Source: Apostichopus japonicus
Lineage: Eukaryota > Echinodermata > Holothuroidea > Aspidochirotida > Stichopodidae
Assembly (NCBI RefSeq): GCF_037975245.1
Contig: NC_092568.1
Span: 14,037,501 to 14,101,500 of the forward strand
Direction of reading: 5' to 3'
Length of the DNA: 64,000 nucleotides
Position numbers and translations under genes: made by a program
Part shown: piece after piece, positions 47,334 through 59,471 of the stretch
Numbering within the stretch: position 1 is the stretch's first letter
Layout of the letters: every line of letters begins with the position of its first letter
The notes under the pieces: model-generated
Told to the model about the DNA's origin: nothing
Database searches by the model: none
The model's input: only the letters and a program-made list of their open reading frames with translations

Positions 47334-48190
47334 ACAGTGTTCGATTTTTCCGGTATCGCATCGCAAAATGCGATCCAAAACGACAAACTTGCGAGACGTT
47401 TCCAAATCAATATCGCACATTGTGCCGATTTGTGCGATACAAATTCCTAGTCAGATTTGGGAGCAAACACTCAAACCTTAACTTACGAACTGTCGATCAC
47501 AATGTAGAAGTTATAATTTATTGAGTTTATACTCAATGTACAACTTATTCACTTGACCGTATAGCGAAAAAAAAAATTGAAAAAATAATATCCTACCATA
47601 GTTAAGTGTAAAGCAAATAGCCTAACCACCTCGGCGGTTACGGATCTCACGTAACTAAAAGGTTCCCTGGCAACGTGCCAAAAAAATGTTAACAAACAGG
47701 TGTTACACAGGGGATGAGCTCACAGTTGTTGGGAAGGTACCTGGGCAAATTCGCAGCACATGTACCGTGGTACAGTAGTTGGGTATAGGGTTAAACGCTG
47801 CAGTTGTAAAAATGTACGCATAGTGCACGCTATTCATTGTTAGGCAGTCTAGAAACGGGGCTTTGCTGAACGTTGTTTGTTTCATAATATCGGAAGTTTT
47901 GTAAGTTGCACTTTTTAAAGATTGAAAGACAGATTAAATCTCTTTTCATTTTATAACATAATATAGCTACTTTAACTTGTCATTTTAAAATTTTCATCAG
48001 TTTCGTGACAATTTAAATAAAAAAAGTTGTCAGTATTTTGCATCCTCAACTGCGAATTTTTTCATCGCCAGACATCGCAAAAAATGACAACAATTTTCGG
48101 GGGCTTTCGCCCCCAGGATCCCCACGAGGGGTTCTACCTCATGACCCCACCATAGCCCTAAGACGGGCCCCTGGACACCACGCCTTTATG
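47334..48190 (-). repeat. Right arm of the 856-bp inverted repeat
   Basis: From ACAGTGTTCGATTTTTCCGG to CACCACGCCTTTATG. It is the inverted copy of 45,286-46,141 and lacks the counterpart of 44,582-45,285. The satellite resumes at once (TATAGAATGTGCGGTACCG). Confidence 0.9.
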
Positions 48191-50805
48191 TATAGAATGT
48201 GCGGTACCGATAAATCGAAGGGCAATACCGATAAATCGATTGTGCGATACTGACAAATCGATTGTGCGGTACCGATAAGTCGAATGTGCGATACCGATGA
48301 ATCGATTGTGCGATACCGATAAATCGAATGTGCGATACCGATAAATCGACAGTGCGATACCAATATTTCGAATTTACGATACCGATAAGTCGAATGTGCG
48401 GTAGCGATAAAAAGATTGTGCGGTACCGATAAATCGAATGTGCGATACCGATAAATCGATTGTGCGGTACCGATAAATCGAACGTACGATACCGATAAAT
48501 CGAATGTGCGGTACCGATAAATCGATATTGCGGTAACGATCAATCGAATGCGCGGTACCTATAAATCGATTGTGCGGTACCGATAAATCGATTGTGCGGT
48601 ACCGATCAATCGAATTTGCGATACCGATAAATCGAATGTGCGGTACCGATAAATTGAATTTGCGATACCGATAAATCGAATGTGCGGTACCGATCAATCG
48701 ATTGTGCGATACCGATAAATCGAATGTGCGATACCGATAAATCGAATGTGCGGTACCGAAAATCGAATGTGCGGTACCGATAAATCGATTTTGCGGTACC
48801 GATAAATCGATTTTGCGGGACCGATCAATCGGATGTGCGATACTGATACATCGAATGTGCGGTACCGATCAATCGAATGTGCTTTACCGATAAATAGATG
48901 TACCGTACCGATAAATCGAATGTGCGGTACCGATAAATCGAATGTGCGGTACCGATAAATCGATTGTGCGATACTGATAAATCGAATGTGCGGTACCGAT
49001 AAGTCGAATGTGCGGTACCGATCAATCGATTTTGCGGTACCGATAAATAGAATTTACGATACCGATGAATGGAATGTGCGGTACCGATAAATCGATTTTG
49101 CGGTACCGATAAATCGAATGTGCGGTACCGATAAATCGAATGTGCGATACCGATACATCGAATGCGCGATAACGATTAATTGAATTTACGATACCGATTT
49201 ATAGAATGTGCGGTACCGATAAATCGAATTTACGATACCGATTAATAGAATGTGCGATACCGATAAATCGAATGTGCGATACCGATAAATCGAATAAGCG
49301 ATACAAATAAATCGAATGTGGGATACCGATGAATCGAATGTGCGATACAGATAAATCGAATGTGCGGTACCGATAAATCGAATGTGCGATACCGATAAAT
49401 CGAATGTGCGGTACCGATAAATCGAATTTACGATACCGATGAATTGAATGTGCGGTACCGATAAATCGAATGTGCGATACCGATAAATCGACAGTGCGAT
49501 ACCGATATTTCGAATTTACGATACCGATAAGTCGAATGTACGGTATACGCTATAAATCGATTGTGCAGTACCGATAAATAGAAAGTACGGTACCGATAAA
49601 TCGAACGTGCGATACCTATTAATCGAATGTGCGAGACCGATAAATCGATTTTGCGGTACCGATAAATCGAATTTACGATACCGATGAATTGAATGTGCGG
49701 TACCGATAAATCGATTTTGCGATACCGATAAATCGATTGTGCGGTACCGATCAATCGAATGCTCGATACCGATAAATATAATGTGCGATCCGATTAATCG
49801 AGTGCGCGATACCGAATAACTGAATTTACGATGCCGATAAATCGAAGGCGCGTAGCCGATAAATCGATTGTGAAGGGACCGATATATCGAATGTGCGATA
49901 CCGATAAATCGAATTAACGATACGATAAGTCGAATGTGCGGTACCGATAAATTGATTGTGCGGTACCGATAAATCGAAACTGCCGTACCGATAAATCAAA
50001 CGTGCGGTACCGATTAATCGAATGTTCGATACCGATAAATCGAAGGTGCGATACCGATAAATCGAATGCGCGATAACGATTAATTGAATTTACGATACCG
50101 ATTTATAGAATGTGCGATACCGATAAATCGACAGTGCGATACCGATATTTCGAATTTACGATACCGATAAGTCGAACGTACGATACACTAATCGATTGTG
50201 CGGTACCGATAAATCGATTGTGCGGTAACGATCAATCGAATGCGCGGTACCTATAAATCGATTGTGCGGTACCGATAAATCGATTGTGCGGTACCGATCA
50301 ATCGAATTTGCGATACCGATAAATCGAATGTGTGGTACCGATAATTCGATTTTGCGGTACCGATAAGTCGAATGTGCGATACCGATAAATCGATTGTGCG
50401 GGACCGATAAATCGAATGTGCGATACCGATAAATCGATTGTGCGGTACCGATAATCGAATGTGTGGTACCGATAAATCGATTGTGCGGGACCGATAAACG
50501 ATTTTGCGGGACCGATCAATCGAATGTGCTTTACCGATAAATCGATGTGCGGACCGATAAATCGAATGTGCGGTACCGATCTATCGAATGTGCAATACCG
50601 ATAGATCGAATGTGCGATACTGATAAATCGAATGTGCGGTACCGATAAATCGATTGTGCGGTACCGATAAATCGATATTGCGGTAACGATCAATCGAATG
50701 CGCGGTACCTATAAATCGATTGAAGAGACCGATAAATCGATTGTGCAATACGAATCAATGGAATTTGCGATACCGAGAAATCGAATGTGCGATACCGATT
50801 AATAG
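48191..50805 (-). repeat. 22-bp satellite, subfamily C block, reverse
   Basis: About 119 monomers of GGTACCGATAAATCGAATGT and the close variant GATACCGATAAATCGA. Recurrent marked variants (GATATTTCGAATTTACG; GATTTATAGAATGTGCG) near 48,365, 49,500 and 50,140 suggest internal higher-order duplication. It grades into subfamily D over 50,740-50,830. Confidence 0.9.
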
Positions 50806-52109
50806 GATGTGCGACACCGATCAATCGAATGTGCGACACCGATCAATAGGATGTGCGACACCGATCAATCGAATGTGCGACACCGATCAATAGGATGTGC
50901 GACACCGGTCAATCGAATGTGCGGCACCGATAAATCGAATGTGCGACACCGATCAATAGGATGTGCGACACCGGTCAATCGAATGTGCGACACCCATCAA
51001 TCAAATGATCGACACCCATCAATCGAATGTTCGAATCCGATTATTCGAATGTTCGGCACCCATCAATCGAATGTGCGACACCCATCGAATGTTCGACACC
51101 AATCATTCGAATGTTCGGCACCTATCAATCGAATGTGAGGCACCGATCATTCGAATGATCGGCACCAATCAATCAAATGTTCGACACCTATCATTCGAAT
51201 GTTCGGCACCAATCAATCGAATGTGCGACACCGATCAATCGAATGTGCGACACCGACCATACGAATGTTCGACACCAATCAATCGAATGTTCGACACCGA
51301 TCAATCGAATGTGCAGTACCGATCAATCGAATGTGCGACACCCATCAATCGAATGTTCGGCACCCATCAATCGAATGTTCGACACCCATCAATCGAATGT
51401 TCGACACCGATCAATCGAATGATACCCATCAATCGAATGTTCGACACAGATCATTCGAATGTTCGGCACCAATCAATCGAATGTTCGGCACCGATTAATC
51501 GAATATGCGACACCGATCAATCGAATGTGCAGAACCGATCAATCGAATGTGCGACACCCATCAATCGAATGTTCGACACCGATCAATCGAATGTGCGACA
51601 CCATCAATCGAATGTTCGGCACCCATCAATCGAATGTTCGACACCCATCAATCGAATGTTCGACACCCATCAATCGAATGTTCGACACCCATCAATCGAA
51701 TGATACCCATCAATCGAAAGTTCGACACCCATCAATCGAATGTTCGACACAGATCATTCGAATGTTCGGCACCAATCAATCAAATGTTCGACATCGATCA
51801 TTCGAATGTTCGACACCAATCAATCGAAAGTTCGACACCGATCAATCGAATGTTCGACACAGATCATTCGAATGTTCGGCACCAATCAATCAAATGTTCG
51901 ACATCGATCATTCGAATGTTCGACACCCATCAATCGAATGTTCGGCACCGATTAATCGAATATGCGACACCGGTCAATCGAATGTTCGACACCGATCAAT
52001 CGAATGTGCGACACCGATCAATCGGATGTGCGACACCCATCAATCGAATGTTCGGCACCGATTAATCGATTATGCGACACCGATCAATCGAATGTGCAGT
52101 ACCGATCAA

Positions 52110-53089
52110 TCGAATGTGCGACATCCATCAATCGAATGTTCGACACCGATCAATTGAATGTGCGACACCCATCAATCGAATGTTCGACACAAATCAATCG
52201 AATGTTCGACACAAATCAATCGAATGTTCGACACCGATCAATCGAAAGTGCAGTACCGATCAATCGAATGTGCGACACCCATCAATCGAATGTGCAGTAC
52301 CGATCAATCGAATGTGCGACAACCATCAATCGAATGTTCGACACCGATCAATCGAATGTTCGACACCGATCAATCGAATGTTCGGCACCAATCAATCGAA
52401 TGTTCGAAACCGATTATTCGAATGTTCGGTACCAATCAATCGAATGTTCGACACCGATTATTCGAATGTTCGGCACCCATCAATCGAATGTTCGACACCG
52501 ATCAATCGAATATGCGACACCGATCAATCGAATGTTCGACACCGATCAATCGAATGTGCGACACCGATCAATCGGATGTGCGACACCCATCAATCGAATG
52601 TTCGACACCGATCATTCGAATGTTCGACACCGATCAATCGAATGTGCAGTACCGATCAATCGAATGTGCGACATCCATCAATCGAATGTTCGACACCGAT
52701 CAATTGAATGTGCGACACCCATCAATCGAATGTTCGACACAAATCAATCGAATGTTCGACACAAATCAATCGAATGTTCGACACCGATCAATCGAAAGTG
52801 CAGTACCGATCAATCGAATGTGCGACACCCATCAATCGAATGTGCAGTACCGATCAATCGAATGTGCGACAACCATCAATCGAATGTTCGACACCGATCA
52901 ATCGAATGTTCGACACCGATCAATCGAATGTTCGGCACCAATCAATCGAATGTTCGAAACCGATTATTCGAATGTTCGGTACCAATCAATCGAATGTTCG
53001 ACACCGATTATTCGAATGTTCGGCACCCATCAATCGAATGTTCGACACCGATCAATCGAATATGCGACACCGATCAATCGAATGTTTGA
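52110..53089 (-). repeat. 550-bp higher-order duplication
   Basis: The variant order beginning GCGACATCCATCAATCGAAT, then the two ACACAAATCAATCG monomers, recurs with an exact 550-base (25-monomer) offset. For example, 52,158 and 52,708 begin identical runs. The second copy diverges at about 53,085 (GTTTGACACC). Confidence 0.85.
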
Positions 53090-53240
53090 CACCGATCAAT
53101 CGAATGACACCCATCAATCGAATGTTCGACACAGATCATTCGAATGTTCGGCACCAAACAATCGAATGTTCGACACCGATCATTCGAATGTTCGGCACCC
53201 ATCAATCGAATGTTCGGCACCGATAAATCGAATATGCGAC

Positions 53241-53640
53241 ACCGACCAAACGAATGTGCAATACCGATCAATCGAATGTTCGACACCCATCAATCGAATG
53301 TTCGAATCCGATTATTCGAATGTTCGGCACCCATCAATCGAATGTTCGGCACCGATTAATCGAATATGCGACACCGACCAAACGAATGTGCAATACCGAT
53401 CAATCGAATGTTCGACACCCATCAATCGAATGTTCGAATCCGATTATTCGAATGTTCGGCACCCATCAATCGAATGTGCGGCACCGATTAATCGAATATG
53501 CGACACCGACCAAACGAATGTGCAATACCGATCAATCGAATGTTCGACACCCATCAATCGAATGTTCGAATCCGATTATTCGAATGTTCGGCACCCATCA
53601 ATCGAATGTGCGGCACCGATTAATCGAATGTGCGACACCG
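53241..53640 (-). repeat. 132-bp higher-order tandem (six monomers)
   Basis: The six-monomer phrase starting ACCGACCAAACGAATGTGC, with the ATCCGATTATTCG and ATTAATCGAATATGCG variants, begins at 53,241, 53,373 and 53,505. A related copy starts near 53,741. Confidence 0.85.
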
Positions 53641-54783
53641 ATCAATCGGAAGTGCGACACCCATCGAATGTTCGACACCGATCATTCGAATGTTCGGCAC
53701 CCATCAATCGAATGTTCGGCACCGATTAATCGAATATGCGACACCGACCAAACGAATGTGCAATACCGATCAATCGAATGTTCGACACCCATCAATCGAA
53801 TGTTCGAATCCGATTATTCGAATGTTCGGCACCCATCAATCGAATGTGCGACACCCATCAATCGAATGTTCGACACCGACCAAACGAATGTGCAGTACCG
53901 ATCAATCGAATGTTCGACACCGATCAATCGAATGTGCACTACCGATCAATCGAATGTGCGACATCGATCAATCGAATGTTCGACACCAATCAATCGAATG
54001 TTCGACAACAATCAATCGAATGTTCGACACCGATCAATCGAATGTGCAGTACCGATCAATCGAATGTGCGACACCCATCAATCGAATGTTCGAAACCGAT
54101 CAATCGAATGATACCTTCAATCGAATGTTCGACACAGATCATTCGAATGTTCGGCATCAATCAATCGAATGTTCGACACCGATTATTAGAATGTTCGGCA
54201 CCAATCAATCGAATGTTCGACACCGATTATTCGAATGTTCGGCACCCATCAATCGAACGTTCGACACCGATCAATCGAATGTGCGACACCGATCAATCGG
54301 ATGTGCGACACCGATCAATCGAATGTTCGACACAGATCATTCGAATGTTCGGCACCAATCAATCAAATGTTCGACACCGATCATTGGAATGTTCGGCACC
54401 CATCAATCGAATGTTCGGCACCGATTAATCGAATATGCGACACCCATCAATCGAATGTGCGGCACCGATTAATCGAATGTGCAATACCGATCAATCGAAT
54501 GTTCGACACCCATTAATCGAATGTTCGACACAGATCATTCGAATGTTCGGCACCCATCGATCGAATGTTCGACACCGATCAATCGAATGTGCGACATCGA
54601 TCAATCGAATGTGCGACACCCAACAATCGAATGTGCGAAACCCATCAATCGAATGTTCGAATCCGATTATTCGAATGTTCGGCACCCATCAATCCAATGT
54701 GCGGCACCGATTAATCGAATGTGCGACACCGATCAATCGGATGTGCGACACCGATCAATCGAATGTTCGACACCGATCAATCC

Positions 54784-54828
54784 GATTGATCGGTTGATTG
54801 ATCGATTGATTGATTCATTGATCGTTGT
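54784..54828. repeat. (TGAT)n tract at an orientation switch
   Basis: TGATCGGTTGATTGATCG followed by ATTGATTGATTCATTGATCG separates reverse subfamily D (left) from forward subfamily D (right). It looks like expansion of the monomer's own ATTGATC core at the inversion junction. Confidence 0.8.
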
Positions 54829-55783
54829 CGCACATTCGATTGATCAGTGTCGAACATTCGATTGATGTGTGCCGAACATTCGAATAATCGGTGACGAACA
54901 TTCGATTGATTGGTGCCGAACATTCGAATAATCGGTTTCGAACATTCGATTGATTGGTGCCGAACATTCGAGTGATCGGTGTCGAACATTCGATTGATTG
55001 GTGCCGAACATTCGAGTGATCGGTGTCGAACATTCGATTGATGGGTGTCGCACATTCGATTGATCGGTGTCGCACATTCGATTGATCGGTGTCGAACATT
55101 CGATTGATGTGTGCCGAATATTGGAATAATCGGTGACGAACATTCGATTGATTGGTGCCGAACATTCGAATAATCGGTTTCGAACATTCGATTGATTGGT
55201 GCCGAACATTCGAGTGATCGGTGTCGAACATTCGATTGATGGGTGTCGCACATTCGATTGATCGGTGTCGCACATTCGATTGATCGGTGTCGCACATTCG
55301 ATTGATCGATGTCGCACATTCGATTGATCGATGTCGCACATTCGATTGATGGGTGCCGAACATTTGAATGATCGGTGTCGAACATTCGATCGATGGGTGC
55401 CGAACATTCGAATGATCTGTGTCGAACATTTGATTGATGGGTATCATTCGATTGATCGGTTTCGAACATTCGATTGATCGGTGTCGAACATTCGATTGAT
55501 GGTGTCGAACATTCGATTGATCGGTATTGCACATTCGTTTGGTCGGTGTCGCATAATCGATTAATCGGTGCCGAACATTAGATTGATGGGTGTCGCACAT
55601 TTGATTGATCGGTACTGCACATTCGAATGATCGGTGTCGAACATTCGAATGATCGGTGTCGAACATTCGATTGATGGGTGTCGCACATTCGATTGATCGG
55701 TGTCGAACATTCGATTGATGTGTTTCGCACATTCGATTGTTGGGTGTCGCACATTCGATTGATCGGTGTCGCACATTCGATTA
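54829..55783 (+). repeat. 22-bp satellite, subfamily D block, forward
   Basis: About 43 monomers with core TTCGATTGATCGGTGTCG then CACA or AACA. Minus-strand frames are open throughout. The phrase TTGGTGCCGAACATTCGAATAATCGG recurs, written here as TTGGTGCCG plus AACATTCGAATAATCGG. Confidence 0.9.
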
Positions 55784-56041
55784 ATCGGTATCGCACATTC
55801 GATTTATCGGTACCGCACAATCGTCTTATTGGCACCGCACGTTCGATTTATCGGTACCGCCATTCAATTAATCGGTATCGCAATTTCGATTTATCGGTAT
55901 CTCACATTCGATTAATCGGTATCGCACAATCGATTTATCGGTACCGTACAATCGATTGATCGGTTACCGCAATTTCGATTTATCGGTATCGCACATTCGA
56001 TTTATCGGTATCGCACATTCGATTTATCGGTACCGCACAAT
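55784..56041 (+). repeat. 22-bp satellite, subfamily C block, forward
   Basis: About 12 monomers of TTCGATTTATCGGTACCG type between two subfamily D blocks in the same orientation. Confidence 0.85.
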
Positions 56042-56466
56042 CGATTGATGGGTGCCGAACATTTGAATGATCGGTGTCGAACATTCGATCGACTGGTGCC
56101 GAACATTCGAATGATCTGTGTCGAACATTCGATTGATGGGTATCATTCGATTGATCGGTTCCGAACATTCGATTGATGTGTGTCGCACATTCGATTGATC
56201 GGTACTGCACATTCGATTGATCGGTGTCGAACATTCGATTGATTGGTGTCGAACATTCGATTGATGGGTGTCGCCCATTCGATTGATCGGTGTCGAACAT
56301 TCGATTGATGGGTGTCGCACATTTGATTGATCGGTACTGCACATTCGATTGATCGGTGTCGAACATTCGAATGATCGGTGTCGAACATTCGATTTATGGG
56401 TGTCGCACATCCGATTGATCTGTGTCGCACATTCGATTGATCGGTGTCGAACATTCGATTGATCGG
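56042..56466 (+). repeat. 22-bp satellite, subfamily D block, forward
   Basis: About 19 monomers of TTCGATTGATGGGTGTCG / GATCGGTGTCG type. Variant order partly matches 55,350-55,510 (AACATTTGAATGATCGG, GGGTATCATTCG). Confidence 0.85.
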
Positions 56467-58876
56467 TATTGCACATTCGATTAATCGTTATTGCATATTC
56501 GATTGATCGCATCGCACAATTGATTTATCGGTACCGCACATTCGATTTATCGGTACTGCACATTCGATTAATCGGTATCGCAATTTCGATTTATCGGTAT
56601 CGCAAATTCCATTAATCGGTATCGCACATTCGATTTATCGGTACCGCACAATCGATTTATCGGCACCGCACGTTCCATTTATCGGTACCGCACAATCGAT
56701 TTATCGACTAAGTACAATCGATTTATCGGTACTGCACATTCGATTTATCGGTATCGTAAATTCGATTAATCGGTATCGCACTTTCGATTGATCAGTATCG
56801 CACATTCCATTAATCGGTATCGCACATTCGATTAATCGGTATCGCACGGGCGATTTATAGGTACCGCACTTTCAATTTATCGGTACCGCACAACCCATTC
56901 ATCGGTATCGCATATTTGACTTATCGGTACCGCACAATCGGTTTATCGGTACCGCACATTCGAATTATCGGTATCGCACATTCGATTTATCGGTATCGCA
57001 CATTCGATTAATCGTTATTGCATATTCAATTGATCGCATCGCACAATCGATTTATCGGTACCGCACATTCGATTTATCGGTACTGCACATTCGATTAATC
57101 GGTATCGCAATTTCGATTTATCGGTATCGCACATTCGATTTATCGGTATCGCACATTCGATTTATCGGCACCGCACGTTCGATTTATCGGCACCGCACGT
57201 TCGATTTATCGATTACGTACAATCGATTTATCGGTACTGCACCTTCGATTTATCGGTATCGTAAATTCGATTAATCGGTATCGCACTTTCGATTGATCAG
57301 TATCGCACATTCCATTAATCGGTATCGCACATTCCATTAATCGGTATCGCACGGGCGATTTATAGGTACCGCACTTTCAATTTATCGGTACCGCACAACC
57401 CATTCATCGGTATCGCATATTTGACTTATCGGTACCGCACAATCGATTTATCGGTACCGCACAATCGATTTATCGGTACCGCACATTCGAATTATCGGTA
57501 TCGCACATTCGATTTATCGGTACCGCACATTCGATTTATCGGTATCGCACGTTCGATTTATCGGTACCGCACATTCGATTTATCAATATCGCACATTCGA
57601 TTTATCGGTATTGCACATTCGATTTATCGGTACTGCACATTCGATTTATCGGTACCGCACATCGATTTATGGGTAAAGCACAATCGATTGATTGGTCCCG
57701 CAAAATCGATTTATCGGTACCACACATTCGATTTATCGGTATCGCACATTCGATTTATCGGTACTGCACATTCGATTTATCGGTACCGCACAATCGATTT
57801 ATCGAGACCGCACATTCAATTCATCGGTATCGTAAATTTGATTTATCGGTACCGCAAAATCGATTTATCGGTATCGCACATTCGATTTATCGGTACCGCA
57901 CATTCGATTTATCAGTACCGCACATTCGATTTATCGGTATCACACATTCGATTTATCGGTACCGCACATTCGATTTTTGGGTACCGCACAATCGATTTAT
58001 CGGTACCGCACATTCGATTTATCGGTATCACACATTCGATTTTTCCGTAACGCACATTCGATTGATCGGTCCCGTAAAATCGATTTATCGGTACCGCACA
58101 TTCTATTTATCAGTACCGCACAATCGATTTATCGATAACGTACAATCCATTTATCGGTACCGCGCATTCGATTGATAGTTACCGCAATATCGATATATCG
58201 GTACCGCACAATCGATTTATCGGTAGCGCACATTCAATTCATCGGTATCGTAAATTCGATTTAACGGTACCGGTACCGCAAAATTGATTTATCGGTATCG
58301 CACATTAGATTAATCGGTATCGCACGTTTGATTTATCGATACCGCACTTTCTATTTATCGGTACCGCAAAATCGATTTATCGGTATCGCACATTCGATTT
58401 ATCGGTATCGCACATTCGATTTATCGGTATCGCAAATTCGTTTTATCGGTATCGCACATTCGATTTATCGGTACCGCACAATCGATTTATCAGTATCGCA
58501 CATTCGATTAATCGGTACCGCACATTCGATTAATTGTCATCGCAATTTCGATTTATCGGTACCGCACTTTCGATTATCGGTACGGCACAATCGATTTCTC
58601 GGTATCGCACATTCGATTTATCGGTACCGCACATTCCGATTTTTCGGTACCACACATTCGATTTATCGGTAATGCAATTTCGATTTATCGGTACCGCATA
58701 TCCAATTATCGGTCTCTTCACAATCGATTTATCGGTACCGCCCATTCGATTTATCGGTATCGTAAATTCAATTAATCGGTATCGCGCATTCGATTTATCG
58801 GTATCGCACCTTCGATTTATCGGTAGCGCACATTCGATTGATCGGTACCGCAAATTCGATATATCTGTATCACACA
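56467..58876 (+). repeat. 22-bp satellite, subfamily C block, forward
   Basis: About 110 monomers of TTCGATTTATCGGTACCG type. A roughly 0.5 kb stretch is duplicated: TTAATCGTTATTGCATATTC at 56,481 recurs at 57,008, and the rare CGCACGGGCGATTTATAGG variant at about 56,843 recurs at about 57,348. The offset shrinks from 527 to 505, about one monomer lost. Plus-strand frames are open for up to 209 codons. Confidence 0.9.
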
Positions 58877-59471
58877 TTCGATTAATTGGTGCCGAACATT
58901 CGAATGATAGGTGTCGAACATTTGATTGATTGGTGCCGATCATTCGAATGATCGGTGCCTCACATTCGATTGATAGGTGCCGAACATTCGATTAATCGGT
59001 GCCGCACATTCGATTGATGGGTGCCGAATATTCGAATAATCGGATTCGAACATTCGATTGATGGGTGTCGAACATTCGATTGATCGGTATTGCACATTCG
59101 TTTGGTCGGTGTCGCACATTCGATTAATCGGTGCCGAACATTCGATTGATGGGTGCCGAACATTCGAATGATCGGTGTCGAACATTTGATTGATGGGTGC
59201 CGAACATTCGAATGATCTGTGTCGAACATTCGATTGATGGGTGTCATTCGATTGATCGGTTTCGAACATTCGATTGATCGGTGTCGAACATTCGATTGAT
59301 TGGTGCCGATCATTCGAATGATCGGTGCCTCACATTCGATTGATAGGTGCCGAACATTCGAATGATCGGTGTCGAACATGGTGCCGAACATTCGATTGAT
59401 GGGTGCCGAACATTCGAATGATCGGTGTCGAACATTTGATTGATTGGTGCCGAACATTCTAATGATCTGTG
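58877..59471 (+). repeat. 22-bp satellite, subfamily D block, forward
   Basis: About 27 monomers of TTCGATTGATCGGTGTCG type, ending at GATCTGTGTCGA where the orientation flips. Confidence 0.85.

Larger units (their letters stand above)
50806..54783 (-). repeat. 22-bp satellite, subfamily D block, reverse
   Basis: About 181 monomers reading GACACCGATCAATCGAATGT then TC or GC. This equals subfamily A with GGTACC replaced by GGTGTC on the other strand. Submonomer variants ATCATTCGAATGTTCGGCACC and CACCCATCAATCG alternate. Plus-strand frames stay open for up to 523 codons (52,158-53,729), with no stop in three frames for long stretches. Confidence 0.95.

Noticed and set aside
52158-53729. 523-codon plus-strand reading frame and dozens of similar ones across 25-64 kb
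   Set aside because: They are in-frame readings of a 22-bp repeat lacking stops on one strand. Overlapping frames of equal quality exist in all three phases, there is no domain, and frames end at random indels.
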